DNA of 64,000 nucleotides. Origin: Pseudobdellovibrionaceae bacterium (lineage in GTDB: Bacteria > Bdellovibrionota > Bdellovibrionia > Bdellovibrionales > UBA1609). The notes under the pieces are model-generated. The model saw only the letters and a list, made by a program, of their open reading frames with translations, was not told the DNA's origin and searched no databases. Below, one piece after another: positions 27,117 to 35,261 of this stretch (position 1 is its first letter; the number at the start of each line of letters is the position of its first letter). The stretch covers positions 1 to 64,000 of the forward strand of contig CANEZP010000014.1 in the NCBI GenBank assembly GCA_947444305.1. Direction: 5' to 3'. Made by a program: the position numbers and the translations under genes.

Positions 27117-27147
27117 CGCTGTTTAGTAAAGGGTGAACTAAACAGCG
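27117..27147 (+). terminator. Perfect 11-base inverted repeat, terminator or operator
   Basis: CGCTGTTTAGT (27117-27127) and ACTAAACAGCG (27137-27147) pair perfectly around a nine-base loop, six bases after the preceding stop codon. No U-run follows, so it may stop transcription weakly or be a binding site for the next gene, a histidine kinase. Confidence 0.45.
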
Positions 27148-27250
27148 TTCGTAGTAATTAAATCAAAATAGATTAGATAAAAGACACTGATGAATTGTAG
27201 CGAATAAGATTCTATTGTTAACGCCCGGAGATTGGAATAGGTTCCCGCGC

Positions 27251-28825
27251 ATGCTCAATAATATTCCGATCATGGATTGTAGTCTGTCATTCCACGCATC
27301 CGCCGCACTAGTCAGCCTCGCGGAAGGTGCGCTGTGCGAGCTTGAGCTTATCCCTTTCCTAAATCGCGCGGTGGTCATCATCGGTGAAACTCTAAAGGCC
27401 GACGCCGTTCATCTTTACGAATTTATCGCCGGTGACTGTTTCAAAAAAGCGTTGAAGGCAACCTACTCTCTTCAGCCTTCTTGCCCGGTGATGAGTCTTG
27501 CGATCACCGGGCCTAACGGCAGCGCGCTTTACGGGCACGTCGAGATTAGCCGTATGACCGCGATCTCGAATGATGAAATTGCTTTTTTAAGTCTCGCCGT
27601 AAAACTCATCGGTTCTTCATTAAAGCGCTACGAGCGTGAGCAGAACCTTCATCATACGATCCTTGAGCATTACACCGCGAAACGGGATCGTGATAATTTT
27701 ATGGCGGCGATGGCCCACGAACTTCGCAATCCACTTAACGCCATCCTCGGTTTTCTAAACATCAGCAAAGAATTAGACCGCAACTCGCCAGAGTTTGCCG
27801 ATTCTTTAGCGGCCATCGAGCGAAGTGCCCGAACCGAGGCGAAGCTTGTTTCCGATTTGTTCGAAGCCTCGCGTGGTTTAACCGGTAAACTAAAAATGGA
27901 TACCGAAATATTCTCTTTGAAAGATGTGTTGAAGCAAACCATCGGTCCGATGGTCACATTTGCGAGCCAAAGAAATATTCGCCTCGAATGTAAAATTGAT
28001 GAAGACGCCATCGATGTTTTGGGCGATCAAGATCGCCTCCAGCAAGTCATCTGGAACCTAGTGGGCAATGCCATAAAGTTCTCGCCTGATGGAGGCCGCG
28101 TTGAAGTCTGTATTCATCGCGTGAAACAGAACGCCGTGCTTAGCGTAAAAGACAATGGCATCGGCCTTCGCTCTCAAAATCTAAAACAGATTTTCAATCC
28201 GTTCTGGCAATGCGAAGGCAAATCTGCAAAAAGCCGGCAAGGCTTGGGACTTGGTCTGTTCATCGTCCAGCAAATCATCGAAAGTCATAAAGGAACGATT
28301 GAAGCGCACAGCGAAGGCGAAGGTAAGGGCGCAACATTTATCGCCAAACTTCCACTGGCCACGCGCACCTTGAATTTGCCCATCGTCAGAACGCAATCTT
28401 TACCGACCGCCGGTCGCCTATCGAATCTAAAGGTCATCGCGATCGATGATTCACCGGATTCGCTCGAATTGCTTAGCAGAATTTTGCAGAACTGGGGCAT
28501 AGAAGTTGCGGCTTTTGATTGCGCCACTCAAGGTTTACAAGCAGCGATGAGCGGAGATTTTGATATGGTGATTTCCGATATTAACATGCCGGAGCTCGAC
28601 GGTTTCTGTCTGATGAGACAACTAAGGTCATGGGAATCAGGTACGGGACACGCGCGTATGCCGGCGATTGCCCTGACCGGCCGTGGAAGTGCTGAGGATA
28701 ACGGTGATTTCCGGAAAGCTGGTTTTGATTATCATGTGGCAAAACCGTTAAACTTCAACGTATTGCACGCCAATGTCATGGCGTGCGCAAAAGCAAAAGC
28801 TAGCTCTGAACGTAATCTTCAATAA
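27251..28825 (+). CDS. Hybrid histidine kinase with GAF-like sensor and receiver
   Basis: 524 residues from ATG 27251; no membrane helix, so cytosolic. Residues about 25-125 look like a GAF domain; HisKA has His156 in MAHELRNPLNAILG; HATPase shows LVGNAIKFSPDG, KDNGIGL and QGLGLGLFIVQ; a C-terminal receiver (about 395-510) has Asp in VISDINMPELDG and Lys in VAKPLNF. A TTG at 27215 would add 12 residues but has no ribosome site. The 3' end overlaps the convergent PilZ gene by 26 bases. No output domain is fused, so a further phosphotransfer partner is needed. Confidence 0.9.
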   Translation: MLNNIPIMDCSLSFHASAALVSLAEGALCELELIPFLNRAVVIIGETLKADAVHLYEFIAGDCFKKALKATYSLQPSCPVMSLAITGPNGSALYGHVEISRMTAISNDEIAFLSLAVKLIGSSLKRYEREQNLHHTILEHYTAKRDRDNFMAAMAHELRNPLNAILGFLNISKELDRNSPEFADSLAAIERSARTEAKLVSDLFEASRGLTGKLKMDTEIFSLKDVLKQTIGPMVTFASQRNIRLECKIDEDAIDVLGDQDRLQQVIWNLVGNAIKFSPDGGRVEVCIHRVKQNAVLSVKDNGIGLRSQNLKQIFNPFWQCEGKSAKSRQGLGLGLFIVQQIIESHKGTIEAHSEGEGKGATFIAKLPLATRTLNLPIVRTQSLPTAGRLSNLKVIAIDDSPDSLELLSRILQNWGIEVAAFDCATQGLQAAMSGDFDMVISDINMPELDGFCLMRQLRSWESGTGHARMPAIALTGRGSAEDNGDFRKAGFDYHVAKPLNFNVLHANVMACAKAKASSERNLQ

Positions 28826-29090
28826 TCGCTTGGTGATCGAACGACGGCGCCAGGAATTGGACACCGACAAAGTCGGTCTCTTCGGACGGACGACCGTAAC
28901 GTATTTCGGCGCGTTCTTCGATCATCGCGCCGCCCAACATAAAGCAAATTTGCAGTACGTCGCCTACAACGTAGGAGCTTGGCATCTCGATGAGCATGCC
29001 ACCCTTGCTAATTTCGCGCGCCTTGACGATGACGTTAACCCCGTTGTGAGTTAATGCCAATTCGCCTTCAAATTCGCGGCGCTTGTGCAT
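28800..29090 (-). CDS. PilZ-domain protein
   Basis: 96 residues, a single PilZ domain: MHKRREF at the start, the REISKGGMLIEMP segment (the D/N-x-S-x-x-G motif, here E-I-S-K-G-G) and a C-terminal DFVGVQF strand. PilZ domains usually bind cyclic di-GMP, but the RxxxR motif before the first strand is not clear here (KRREFEG), so binding is uncertain. The real gene starts at ATG 29090, preceded by GGAAAAGAG; the open frame continues upstream antisense to metG but that part is not coding. It is convergent with the neighbouring kinase. Confidence 0.78.
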   Translation of the reverse strand: MHKRREFEGELALTHNGVNVIVKAREISKGGMLIEMPSSYVVGDVLQICFMLGGAMIEERAEIRYGRPSEETDFVGVQFLAPSFDHQAIIEDYVQS

Positions 29091-29324
29091 TCTCTTTTCC
29101 ACTGATGACTCCCACTCTACCCCACTACTTGTTCGGCCTGGGTTGATTTGGGCTTTAAAAAAATCTTCGTGGAGGCTTATAGCGCCGCTGGCGCCCCCGG
29201 TTGTCGAACTTAGGGACGCTTCGTTTTGAGACGCTATTTGTGATGCCAGAAAATGCAGGTCCGGTGTTGCACGAACTTGCCGCTGCGCGGGGGTTCGTTT
29301 AAGGTCTACGTTTACACGTACTTC

Positions 29325-29329
29325 GGAGG
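29325..29329 (+). promoter_or_regulatory. Ribosome-binding site that fixes the metG start
   Basis: GGAGG at 29325-29329 sits four bases before TTG 29334. No ATG or GTG nearby fits the family's N-terminus (RRIVATGALPYANG), so metG uses TTG. Confidence 0.7.
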
Positions 29330-29333
29330 AAAA

Positions 29334-31352
29334 TTGCAAAAGCGTCGGATCGTAGCTACGGGAGCTTTGCCCTACGCGAATGGCCCTATTCACATCGGGC
29401 ACCTCGTTGAATATCTGCAGGTTGATTTTTGGACACGGTTCCAAAAACTGCGCGGGCACGAATGTTTGTATATTTGCGCCGACGACACGCACGGCACGCC
29501 CATCATGGTAAAGGCCCGCGAGCTCGGCGTGACGCCCGAAGCCTACATCGCCCAAAGCAAAGCCGATCACATGCGCGACTTCGCCGACTTCGGCATCGAG
29601 TTCGATTATTTCGGATCGACCAACGACCCCGAGAACAAACAGCTCGCCGAGGAATTTTACGGCAAGATGCGCGACGCCGGCCACACCGAAGTGCGCGACA
29701 TCGAGCAGTTGTATTGCGACCACGACAAGATGTTTTTGCCCGACCGCTTCGTTAAGGGCACCTGTCCCGTTTGCGCTTCGAAAGATCAGTACGGTGATTC
29801 GTGCGACGTCTGCGGCTCGACCTACGCGCCCATCGAAATGAAAGACGCACGCTGCACGATCTGTTCGACGCCACCGGTGCAACGAAAATCCAGCCACGTG
29901 TTTTTTAAACTCGATCACTTCCGGGAGTTTTTGCAACAGTGGGTGCCCGGTCACACCTCGAGCGAGGTCGCGAACAAATTAAGCGAGTGGACCAGCGGCG
30001 AATTGCGCGATTGGGATATCTCACGCGACAAACCGTATTTCGGTTTCGAGATTCCCGGGCTTAAAGACAAGTTCTTCTACGTTTGGGTCGACGCCCCGAT
30101 CGGGTATATCTCGAGCACCTGGAACTGGTGCAAACAAAACGGCAAAGAGCTGAAGGACTATTGGCTCGATCCGAAAACCGAGAACTATCATTTCATCGGC
30201 AAGGACATCGTTTACTTTCACTGTCTATTCTGGCCGGCCATGCTGAAGACAACCGGTTATAATTTGCCGCGCGAAGTTTTCGTGCACGGCATGCTTACCG
30301 TCAACGGCGAGAAAATGTCGAAATCAAAGGGCACCTCCGTCACCGCCCGCAAGTACCTCGAGCATTTAGATCCGATGTACCTGCGCTATTACTACGCGTG
30401 CAAAATCAACGGTCACCTGCACGACGTCGATTTGAACCTCGAGGATTTTGCCGGCCGCGTGAATTCGGATTTGATCGGCAAAATTACTAACCTCGGGTCG
30501 CGCGGCGCCCAGATGTTGAGCAAACGGCTCGAAGGCCGCATGGGTACGCTCTCGGGCGACGCGCTTAAACTCGTCCAGCTCGCGCAAAGCAAATCGGAAG
30601 AGATCGCCGGTCACTACGAAAAACGTGATTTCGGCAAAGCTTTGACCGAAGTGCGCGCGCTGGCCGATGAGGCAAACCGCTACTTCGATGAACTCGCTCC
30701 CTGGAAGTTGATCAATACCGAGCCCGAGGCCACGCGTGAGGTTTTGACGTCCGTTTTAAATGTGTTCCGTTTACTTACGATATATCTCGCACCCGTGCTG
30801 CCGAAGTACGCCGACCGGGTCGCGAAGTTGATGAATGAACAAGCTTACGTTTGGCAAGACACCTCGAAAATCTTGACCAACGTGAACATCGGCAACTACG
30901 AGCACCTCGCGGTACGGATTGAATTGCCGAAGATCCAACAAATGATTGAGGAGAGCAAAGTGACCGATAATAAAACCTCGCCCCCCGCGCCGAGCGCGAA
31001 GGCTGCGGCTCCCGCGAACGACGGGGTTATTGAGATTGATGATTTCATGAAAGTTGATCTTCGCATTGCGAAGATTGTGTCGGCCGAGGCGGTTGAAGGT
31101 GCCGACAAGTTGTTGCGTTTGAAGGTTGACCTCGGCGAGTTAGGCGAGCGGCAAATTATCGCGGGCATCAAAGCCGCTTACGCGCCCGAGAGTTTAGTCG
31201 GCCGTCTGACGATCGTCGTCGCGAATCTTAAACCGCGCCAGATGAAATTCGGACTGTCGGAAGGCATGGTCTTGGCGGCCGGCGCGGGAGGCAAAGATCT
31301 GTTCATCTTATCGCCCGACAGCGGAGCGCAGGCCGGCCAAAAGGTGAAATGA
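29334..31352 (+). CDS. metG: Methionyl-tRNA synthetase
   Basis: 672 residues; charges tRNA(Met) and initiator tRNA with methionine. Class I motifs: HIGH at about residues 20-23 (ANGPIHIGHL) and KMSKS at about 326-330. Cysteine pairs in the connective-peptide insert (CPVC, CDVC, CTIC) look like zinc knuckles. Residues about 560-672 are a Trbp111-like tRNA-binding domain (DDFMKVDLRIAKI...), giving the dimeric form seen in E. coli. TTG 29334 is the start, with a strong ribosome site. The stop overlaps the next ATG (ATGA). Confidence 0.96.
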   Translation: MQKRRIVATGALPYANGPIHIGHLVEYLQVDFWTRFQKLRGHECLYICADDTHGTPIMVKARELGVTPEAYIAQSKADHMRDFADFGIEFDYFGSTNDPENKQLAEEFYGKMRDAGHTEVRDIEQLYCDHDKMFLPDRFVKGTCPVCASKDQYGDSCDVCGSTYAPIEMKDARCTICSTPPVQRKSSHVFFKLDHFREFLQQWVPGHTSSEVANKLSEWTSGELRDWDISRDKPYFGFEIPGLKDKFFYVWVDAPIGYISSTWNWCKQNGKELKDYWLDPKTENYHFIGKDIVYFHCLFWPAMLKTTGYNLPREVFVHGMLTVNGEKMSKSKGTSVTARKYLEHLDPMYLRYYYACKINGHLHDVDLNLEDFAGRVNSDLIGKITNLGSRGAQMLSKRLEGRMGTLSGDALKLVQLAQSKSEEIAGHYEKRDFGKALTEVRALADEANRYFDELAPWKLINTEPEATREVLTSVLNVFRLLTIYLAPVLPKYADRVAKLMNEQAYVWQDTSKILTNVNIGNYEHLAVRIELPKIQQMIEESKVTDNKTSPPAPSAKAAAPANDGVIEIDDFMKVDLRIAKIVSAEAVEGADKLLRLKVDLGELGERQIIAGIKAAYAPESLVGRLTIVVANLKPRQMKFGLSEGMVLAAGAGGKDLFILSPDSGAQAGQKVK

Positions 31353-32158
31353 TCTTAAGTCCCTCCGATCAAGCGAAGCTCGCGCGGATCCTGCACCAAG
31401 CGCGCGAGCTCGAGATGTCCTGGCCCGCCGTCGATCGCCTCGAATCACGCGAGCTCGGCGGCCATCCACTTTACGAAAAGTTGAAAGCCGAGATCGCTGG
31501 GTGTGCCGCGGGTGACGCGGAAGTGCTGCGCCGGCTCGCGGGCACGGTCATTCACTTTCACGACCGGGTATCCCTCCGTCACTTCTACTCGTTGCTCGTC
31601 CCGTTCGAACGCTTAACGGGCCGAGCGCTACGTGACGATGAGTTTTTGGTCGTCGAGGGGGACGGTTCGTCGCCGGCGCTAAGTAAAGTTCCTTTGAAAA
31701 TCATCGCCGAAAATATCCGGTCGGCCTTTAACATCGGCGCGCTTTTTCGTACGTCGGAGTGCCTCGGTGTTTCCGAAATCGTTTTATGCGGCTACTCCCC
31801 AGGCCCAGACGAAGTCAAAACTTTGCGCACGGCCATGGGCACCGACGAACTCGTCGCTTGGCGCCGGCTCGAGCGCGCGCGAACGGCGTGCGAAGATTTG
31901 CGCCGCGAAGGCTATCTGATCGTCGCGCTGGAGACGGCGGCCACCGCCGTGTCGTTACACGAATTTGAGTTCGGCGAAAAGCCGGTGGCCTTCGTCTTGG
32001 GCAACGAACGTTTCGGGATCGAAGCCGATACGCTCGCCGCGGTTGATTTCATCTGCCGTATTCCCACGCGAGGAATCAAGAATTCGATGAACGTCGGCGT
32101 GGCCTTCGGCATCGCGGCCTTCGAATGGTTGCGGCAGTACGAAGGACATTCGCGTTGA
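31349..32158 (+). CDS. SpoU/TrmH-family RNA 2'-O-ribose methyltransferase
   Basis: 269 residues. The C-terminal 160 residues hold the three SPOUT motifs: ENIRSAFNIGALFRT (motif 1), FVLGNERFGI (motif 2) and IPTRGIKNSMNVGVAFGIAAFE (motif 3, SAM-binding knot; partly listed). An N-terminal 90-residue helical extension is not that of TrmH, so the substrate (tRNA or rRNA ribose) cannot be told. It overlaps metG by four bases and the next gene by TTGA, all read as one unit. Confidence 0.88.
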   Translation: MILSPSDQAKLARILHQARELEMSWPAVDRLESRELGGHPLYEKLKAEIAGCAAGDAEVLRRLAGTVIHFHDRVSLRHFYSLLVPFERLTGRALRDDEFLVVEGDGSSPALSKVPLKIIAENIRSAFNIGALFRTSECLGVSEIVLCGYSPGPDEVKTLRTAMGTDELVAWRRLERARTACEDLRREGYLIVALETAATAVSLHEFEFGEKPVAFVLGNERFGIEADTLAAVDFICRIPTRGIKNSMNVGVAFGIAAFEWLRQYEGHSR

Positions 32159-32925
32159 CGCTCGAGCCGATCGGAATCTTCCGCACCGAAAGTAAATTCC
32201 CGTACGAAGCCCGGCGCCAAGCGACGGCCACCGGCGCCGGCGCGAGCGGTGAAATACAATTGTTCGCGAATCGCGGTTTCGAACAGGCAATCGAAGATCT
32301 CGCGGGCTTCGAGCGCATTTGGATCATTTATCATTTCCACCGCAACGACGATTGGAAACCGAAAGTTATGCCGCCGCGGGGCCCGAGGCAAAAACGCGGA
32401 GTATTCGCCACCCGCGCCCCCTACCGGCCGAACGCGATTGGCATGAGTTGCGTGCGCTTGATTTCCGTCGACAAGCTTAGCGTGACCGTCGAGGGCCATG
32501 ATTTATTAGACAGTACGCCCGTGCTCGACATTAAACCTTACCTCCCCTACGCAGATTCATTTCCGAATGCGAAGGTCGGTTGGCTTGAGGAAGTGGAAGA
32601 GGCGGGTTGGTCGGTAGAGATCTCACCCGCCGCGGAAAAGCAGATCGCGTGGCTCGAAGAGAACGCCGTGACGCAGCTGCGGGGATTTGTGCAAGGACAA
32701 CTCGAATTTGAACCGCTCGATGCCAAACGGAAACGCGTTGAAGTTTGGGGCGAAGGCTTCCGCCTAAAGTACCGCACCTGGCGCGTGATTTTCAAAGCAG
32801 AGCCGGAAAAGAAAATGATCCAAGTGCAGGCGATCGAAACCGGATATTCGAAAGAGGATTTAGCGAGAAGTGAAGATCCTTATCTAGATAAAGATCTTCA
32901 CCGCGAATTCTTCAAATTAAATTGA
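32155..32925 (+). CDS. trmO: tRNA (N6-threonylcarbamoyladenosine(37)-N6)-methyltransferase
   Basis: 256 residues, UPF0066/TsaA family, which methylates t6A37 in tRNAs such as tRNA(Thr) using SAM. N-terminal EPIGIFRTESKFPYEA, the SAM-binding RGVFATRAPYRPNAIG stretch and LLDSTPVLDIKPYLPYAD are diagnostic. The TTG at 32155 overlaps the stop of the previous gene (TTGA) and an AAGGA lies upstream, so coupling is likely. The C-terminal extension is longer than in the minimal family. Its 3' end overlaps the convergent 155-residue gene by nine bases. Confidence 0.9.
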   Translation: MTLEPIGIFRTESKFPYEARRQATATGAGASGEIQLFANRGFEQAIEDLAGFERIWIIYHFHRNDDWKPKVMPPRGPRQKRGVFATRAPYRPNAIGMSCVRLISVDKLSVTVEGHDLLDSTPVLDIKPYLPYADSFPNAKVGWLEEVEEAGWSVEISPAAEKQIAWLEENAVTQLRGFVQGQLEFEPLDAKRKRVEVWGEGFRLKYRTWRVIFKAEPEKKMIQVQAIETGYSKEDLARSEDPYLDKDLHREFFKLN

Positions 32926-33384
32926 TTTGTCGGTCGTGCACTTTACGGTCACGCGATCTACGCCGCCGTTTTCGCTGCTGATCGAAAGTTTGCCGACGAA
33001 AGAGGATAAGCGCGTGCTGCCTGCCTTCTTCAGCTTGACCGTCTTCGGTAACGCGTAAAGCTGGATCGACTTCATGCCTTCCGAATCTTTAGCGTCGATC
33101 GTGAACACACCTTCTTCTAGCTCTTCGACCACGCCGACGTGCCCGTCACCTTCGGTTTTGCCGGTGGATTGATTGGTGCGCGAGTAGATCTCGAGTACGC
33201 CCATCGGGCCGCTGCCGAACTTTCCGCTCAAGCTGAATTCGGCGAAGTCACCGGGGACGTCGCCTTCGAGCGCGACTTTGCCGTCGGCGCTTTGGCATTT
33301 GACGATCGTGTTCGAAGCACCGGCAAAGGCTGGCGCGGTGAACAGTGAGGCCGAGATCAGTGCGGTTGCGATAATTGCTTTCAT
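32917..33384 (-). CDS. Secreted hypothetical protein
   Basis: 155 residues; signal peptide 1-21 (ATALISASLFTAPAFA) and a good AAGGAA ribosome site. The mature 130 residues are beta-rich, with two cysteines (one near each end, KCQSADG and VKCTTDKS) that probably form a disulphide across the fold. Resembles small beta-barrel or immunity-like secreted proteins only in general shape; no family recognised. Convergent with trmO. Confidence 0.65.
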   Translation of the reverse strand: MKAIIATALISASLFTAPAFAGASNTIVKCQSADGKVALEGDVPGDFAEFSLSGKFGSGPMGVLEIYSRTNQSTGKTEGDGHVGVVEELEEGVFTIDAKDSEGMKSIQLYALPKTVKLKKAGSTRLSSFVGKLSISSENGGVDRVTVKCTTDKSI

Positions 33385-33470
33385 GTGAATTCCTTCGTTT
33401 GGGGTTAGCTGTTTACAAAACGGAAGATACGCTTTCTTCTATTATGAGAAAAGCAGCGTTATTCTATGAT

Positions 33471-33493
33471 ATCTATTCCATTACGGAATAGAT
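33471..33493. promoter_or_regulatory. Perfect 9-5-9 palindrome before a LysR gene
   Basis: ATCTATTCC (33471-33479), five bases, then GGAATAGAT (33485-33493), 19 bases before the LysR start. This is the position and form of an autoregulatory LysR-family site, also covering the divergent 155-residue gene. Confidence 0.55.
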
Positions 33494-33512
33494 TGCGTAA
33501 ACTACGGTAACC

Positions 33513-34397
33513 ATGGAACTAAACCACCTCCGTTATTTCTTCGAAGTCGCGCAATCCGGCAGTTTTACCGAGGCCGCACGCCGCCTGCACATCTCGCAAT
33601 CTGCTTTAAGCAAGGCGGTGGCGCTACTAGAAGACCGCGAGGGCGTGAAACTTTTGGTGCGCTCGAAGCGTGGCGTGACCGTTACGGAGATCGGCGCGCA
33701 GGTGCTCGAACGTAGCCGGGCAATTTTCCAAACCGTGCGTGAGATTGAGGACGCCTGCCGGGGGATGAAGTCGGAATGCGAAGGTTTTTTGAACTTCGGC
33801 GCGAGCGATCATCTCATCAATTATTTTCTGATGCCCAAGATTGCCGAATTAACCGCGAAGTTTCCGAAGGTCATTCCGTCGGTCAGCAGCGGCGCGCCCC
33901 AAGAGACCATCGCCGCTCTTTTAAACGGTAAAATTGAATTCGGCTTGTTCTTCACCCGCATTAACATTCCGCAAGTGACTTACGAGACGCTCAATCAAAT
34001 CGATATGGCCATCGTGTGCCGGCCCGATGAAGCCAAGAAAATAAAAACGAAGCTAACGTTCCCGCTGCTTCGCAAATTTGTGCATGACCATGGCTTCATC
34101 TCGTCGATCGGCTCACAGTACCAGCATCACCCGTCGGAAAGTTTGATCAGCCACCTCGGTGAGTTCCCGCCTTTACGTTTCGAAAGCAACAGCCAAGAAG
34201 CGCAGAAAAGATTTTGCACGCAATCGGGCGGCGTCGCCTACCTCGCCAAGTTTATCGTCGAAGAAGAATTAAGGTCCGGAACCTTGTTCGAACTCAAACC
34301 ACCAAAAAAATTCCAAGCCGATCTTTTGTTAGCTAAACCCAAAGACCGCCCTCTCTCCCTCAACGCCCAAACATTTTTAGATATCCTCCGCCACTAA
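33513..34397 (+). CDS. LysR-family transcriptional regulator
   Basis: 294 residues. Winged helix-turn-helix at residues 1-62 (LRYFFEVAQSGSFTEAARRLHISQSALSKAV, shown in part), followed by an effector-binding domain of the usual two-lobe layout. No ligand can be inferred. The perfect palindrome just upstream probably is its own operator. Neighbours on either side give no regulon hint; the divergent secreted protein is the nearest candidate target. Confidence 0.9.
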   Translation: MELNHLRYFFEVAQSGSFTEAARRLHISQSALSKAVALLEDREGVKLLVRSKRGVTVTEIGAQVLERSRAIFQTVREIEDACRGMKSECEGFLNFGASDHLINYFLMPKIAELTAKFPKVIPSVSSGAPQETIAALLNGKIEFGLFFTRINIPQVTYETLNQIDMAIVCRPDEAKKIKTKLTFPLLRKFVHDHGFISSIGSQYQHHPSESLISHLGEFPPLRFESNSQEAQKRFCTQSGGVAYLAKFIVEEELRSGTLFELKPPKKFQADLLLAKPKDRPLSLNAQTFLDILRH

Positions 34398-34435
34398 CAC
34401 ACCGCTTAAATCCTGGAATTTAAACGGCGTGTTAG
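34394..34435. terminator. 18-base inverted repeat after the LysR gene
   Basis: Arms 34394-34411 and 34418-34435 pair with two mismatches in the plus-strand RNA, but with G-U pairs at both places in the minus-strand RNA. It overlaps the end of the LysR gene. No U-run follows on either strand. Confidence 0.35.
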
Positions 34436-35057
34436 CCGGAACCCGAATCGGGTTGGCGCCAAGCGTGACCATCCATGAGAGGGGCCTTCCGCCGCCATCC
34501 CGGCGTCGGAACCAAAAAATCAAAAACCAATTTTATTTAAGAAGGGGGCGAAGAAGAGGAAAAAGAACAAGAGAAGTGAGAGAAGGAATTAAAGGAAAAG
34601 AAGAGGTTAAGAGAAGAAGAGGTTAAGAGAAGAAGAAGTTACGAGAAGAAAGAGAATAGAAGAAGAAGAAGAAGAAGAAGAGAAGAAGGAGAGACAAAAG
34701 CAAAAAGCCCGAAGAACCATGATCACATTTTCTGTGCGCACAGAATTCAATCCAAGAAAGTGCCCGTACACAACTAGCCAAAAACAAAGAAAAAGCCGAC
34801 TCCGCCAAAACGATCATTGCGGTTCGCCCCAAGAACGCCCCAAGATAAAGAGCAGACGACTGCAAACTAAAAAACAAAACCACCAACCCGAAAACCCACC
34901 CGGCAAGCGCAGCGCCGCCCCAGACCAGCGAAGCGCAGTCCCCCGCGCGAAGCGCAAGTGAGCGTTCGCGCGAACATTCGGCCGGAGGCCGAAAACCAAA
35001 ACAGAATGAAACGAAATGGGGAGCCAACAAGGCGACCACACCCGGGGGGGAGTGGAA
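34436..35057. other. Gene-free region with a purine-rich tract
   Basis: About 620 bases between LysR and the tRNA gene. From 34541 to about 34706 the plus strand is almost wholly A and G, with runs of AGAAG units and a repeating AAGAGAAGAAGA-GGTT of 16 bases. A long open frame antisense to it encodes leucine- and phenylalanine-rich protein and crosses the tRNA gene, so it is not real. No RNA gene is recognised in the rest. Confidence 0.6.
34541..34706 (+). repeat. Polypurine (GA-rich) tract with 16-base imperfect repeats
   Basis: A run of about 165 bases that is nearly all purine, including a 16-base unit (AAGAGAAGAAGAGGTT) repeated near 34609-34640 and an (AGA)n stretch near 34660-34680. 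Such tracts can form triplex or other non-B DNA, but a role here is not known. Confidence 0.75.
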
Positions 35058-35134
35058 TGGTAGCGGGAGAGGGAATTGAACCCCCGACACCAGGATTATG
35101 ATTCCTGTGCTCTAACCAACTGAGCTACCCCGCC
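35058..35134 (-). tRNA. tRNA-Met (anticodon CAT), elongator type
   Basis: 77 bases, CCA encoded. Acceptor strand begins GGCGGGG; D-arm GCTCAGTTGGTTAGAGC; anticodon stem CAGGA/TCCTG around loop ATCATAA, anticodon CAT; T-arm GGTTCAATTCC. The D-arm and the pair pattern (G-U at the first and last acceptor pair) fit elongator tRNA(Met); a tRNA(Ile) read by lysidine-modified CAT is the alternative and cannot be excluded from sequence alone. Confidence 0.92.
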
Positions 35135-35168
35135 ACGGGGTCTATCGAACAAAGACGAGAGGCGTTAA

Positions 35169-35196
35169 GTTATAACCAATTCGAGATGGCTGTCAA
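35169..35196 (-). promoter_or_regulatory. Sigma-70-type promoter of the tRNA-Met gene
   Basis: On the minus strand a perfect TTGACA (-35, 35191-35196) and TATAAC (-10, 35169-35174) are 16 bases apart, about 35 bases upstream of the tRNA. Confidence 0.75.
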
Positions 35197-35261
35197 CAAC
35201 TTGACCTTTGTCGGGATCGACAATTCAATCTTCGTAACACACTATTTTCCGGGGGGAATTT

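Noticed and set aside
29091-29954. Long open frame on the minus strand, extending the PilZ gene upstream
   Set aside because: It is antisense to the strongly supported metG, has no PilZ homology before residue MHKRR, and a ribosome site marks the inner ATG at 29090.
34541-34706. Possible CRISPR or VNTR array
   Set aside because: The repeat units are only about 16 bases, imperfect and without unique spacers; low complexity instead.
34623-35090. 155-codon open frame on the minus strand
   Set aside because: It reads through the tRNA gene and the polypurine tract, giving poly-Phe/Leu protein; not coding.
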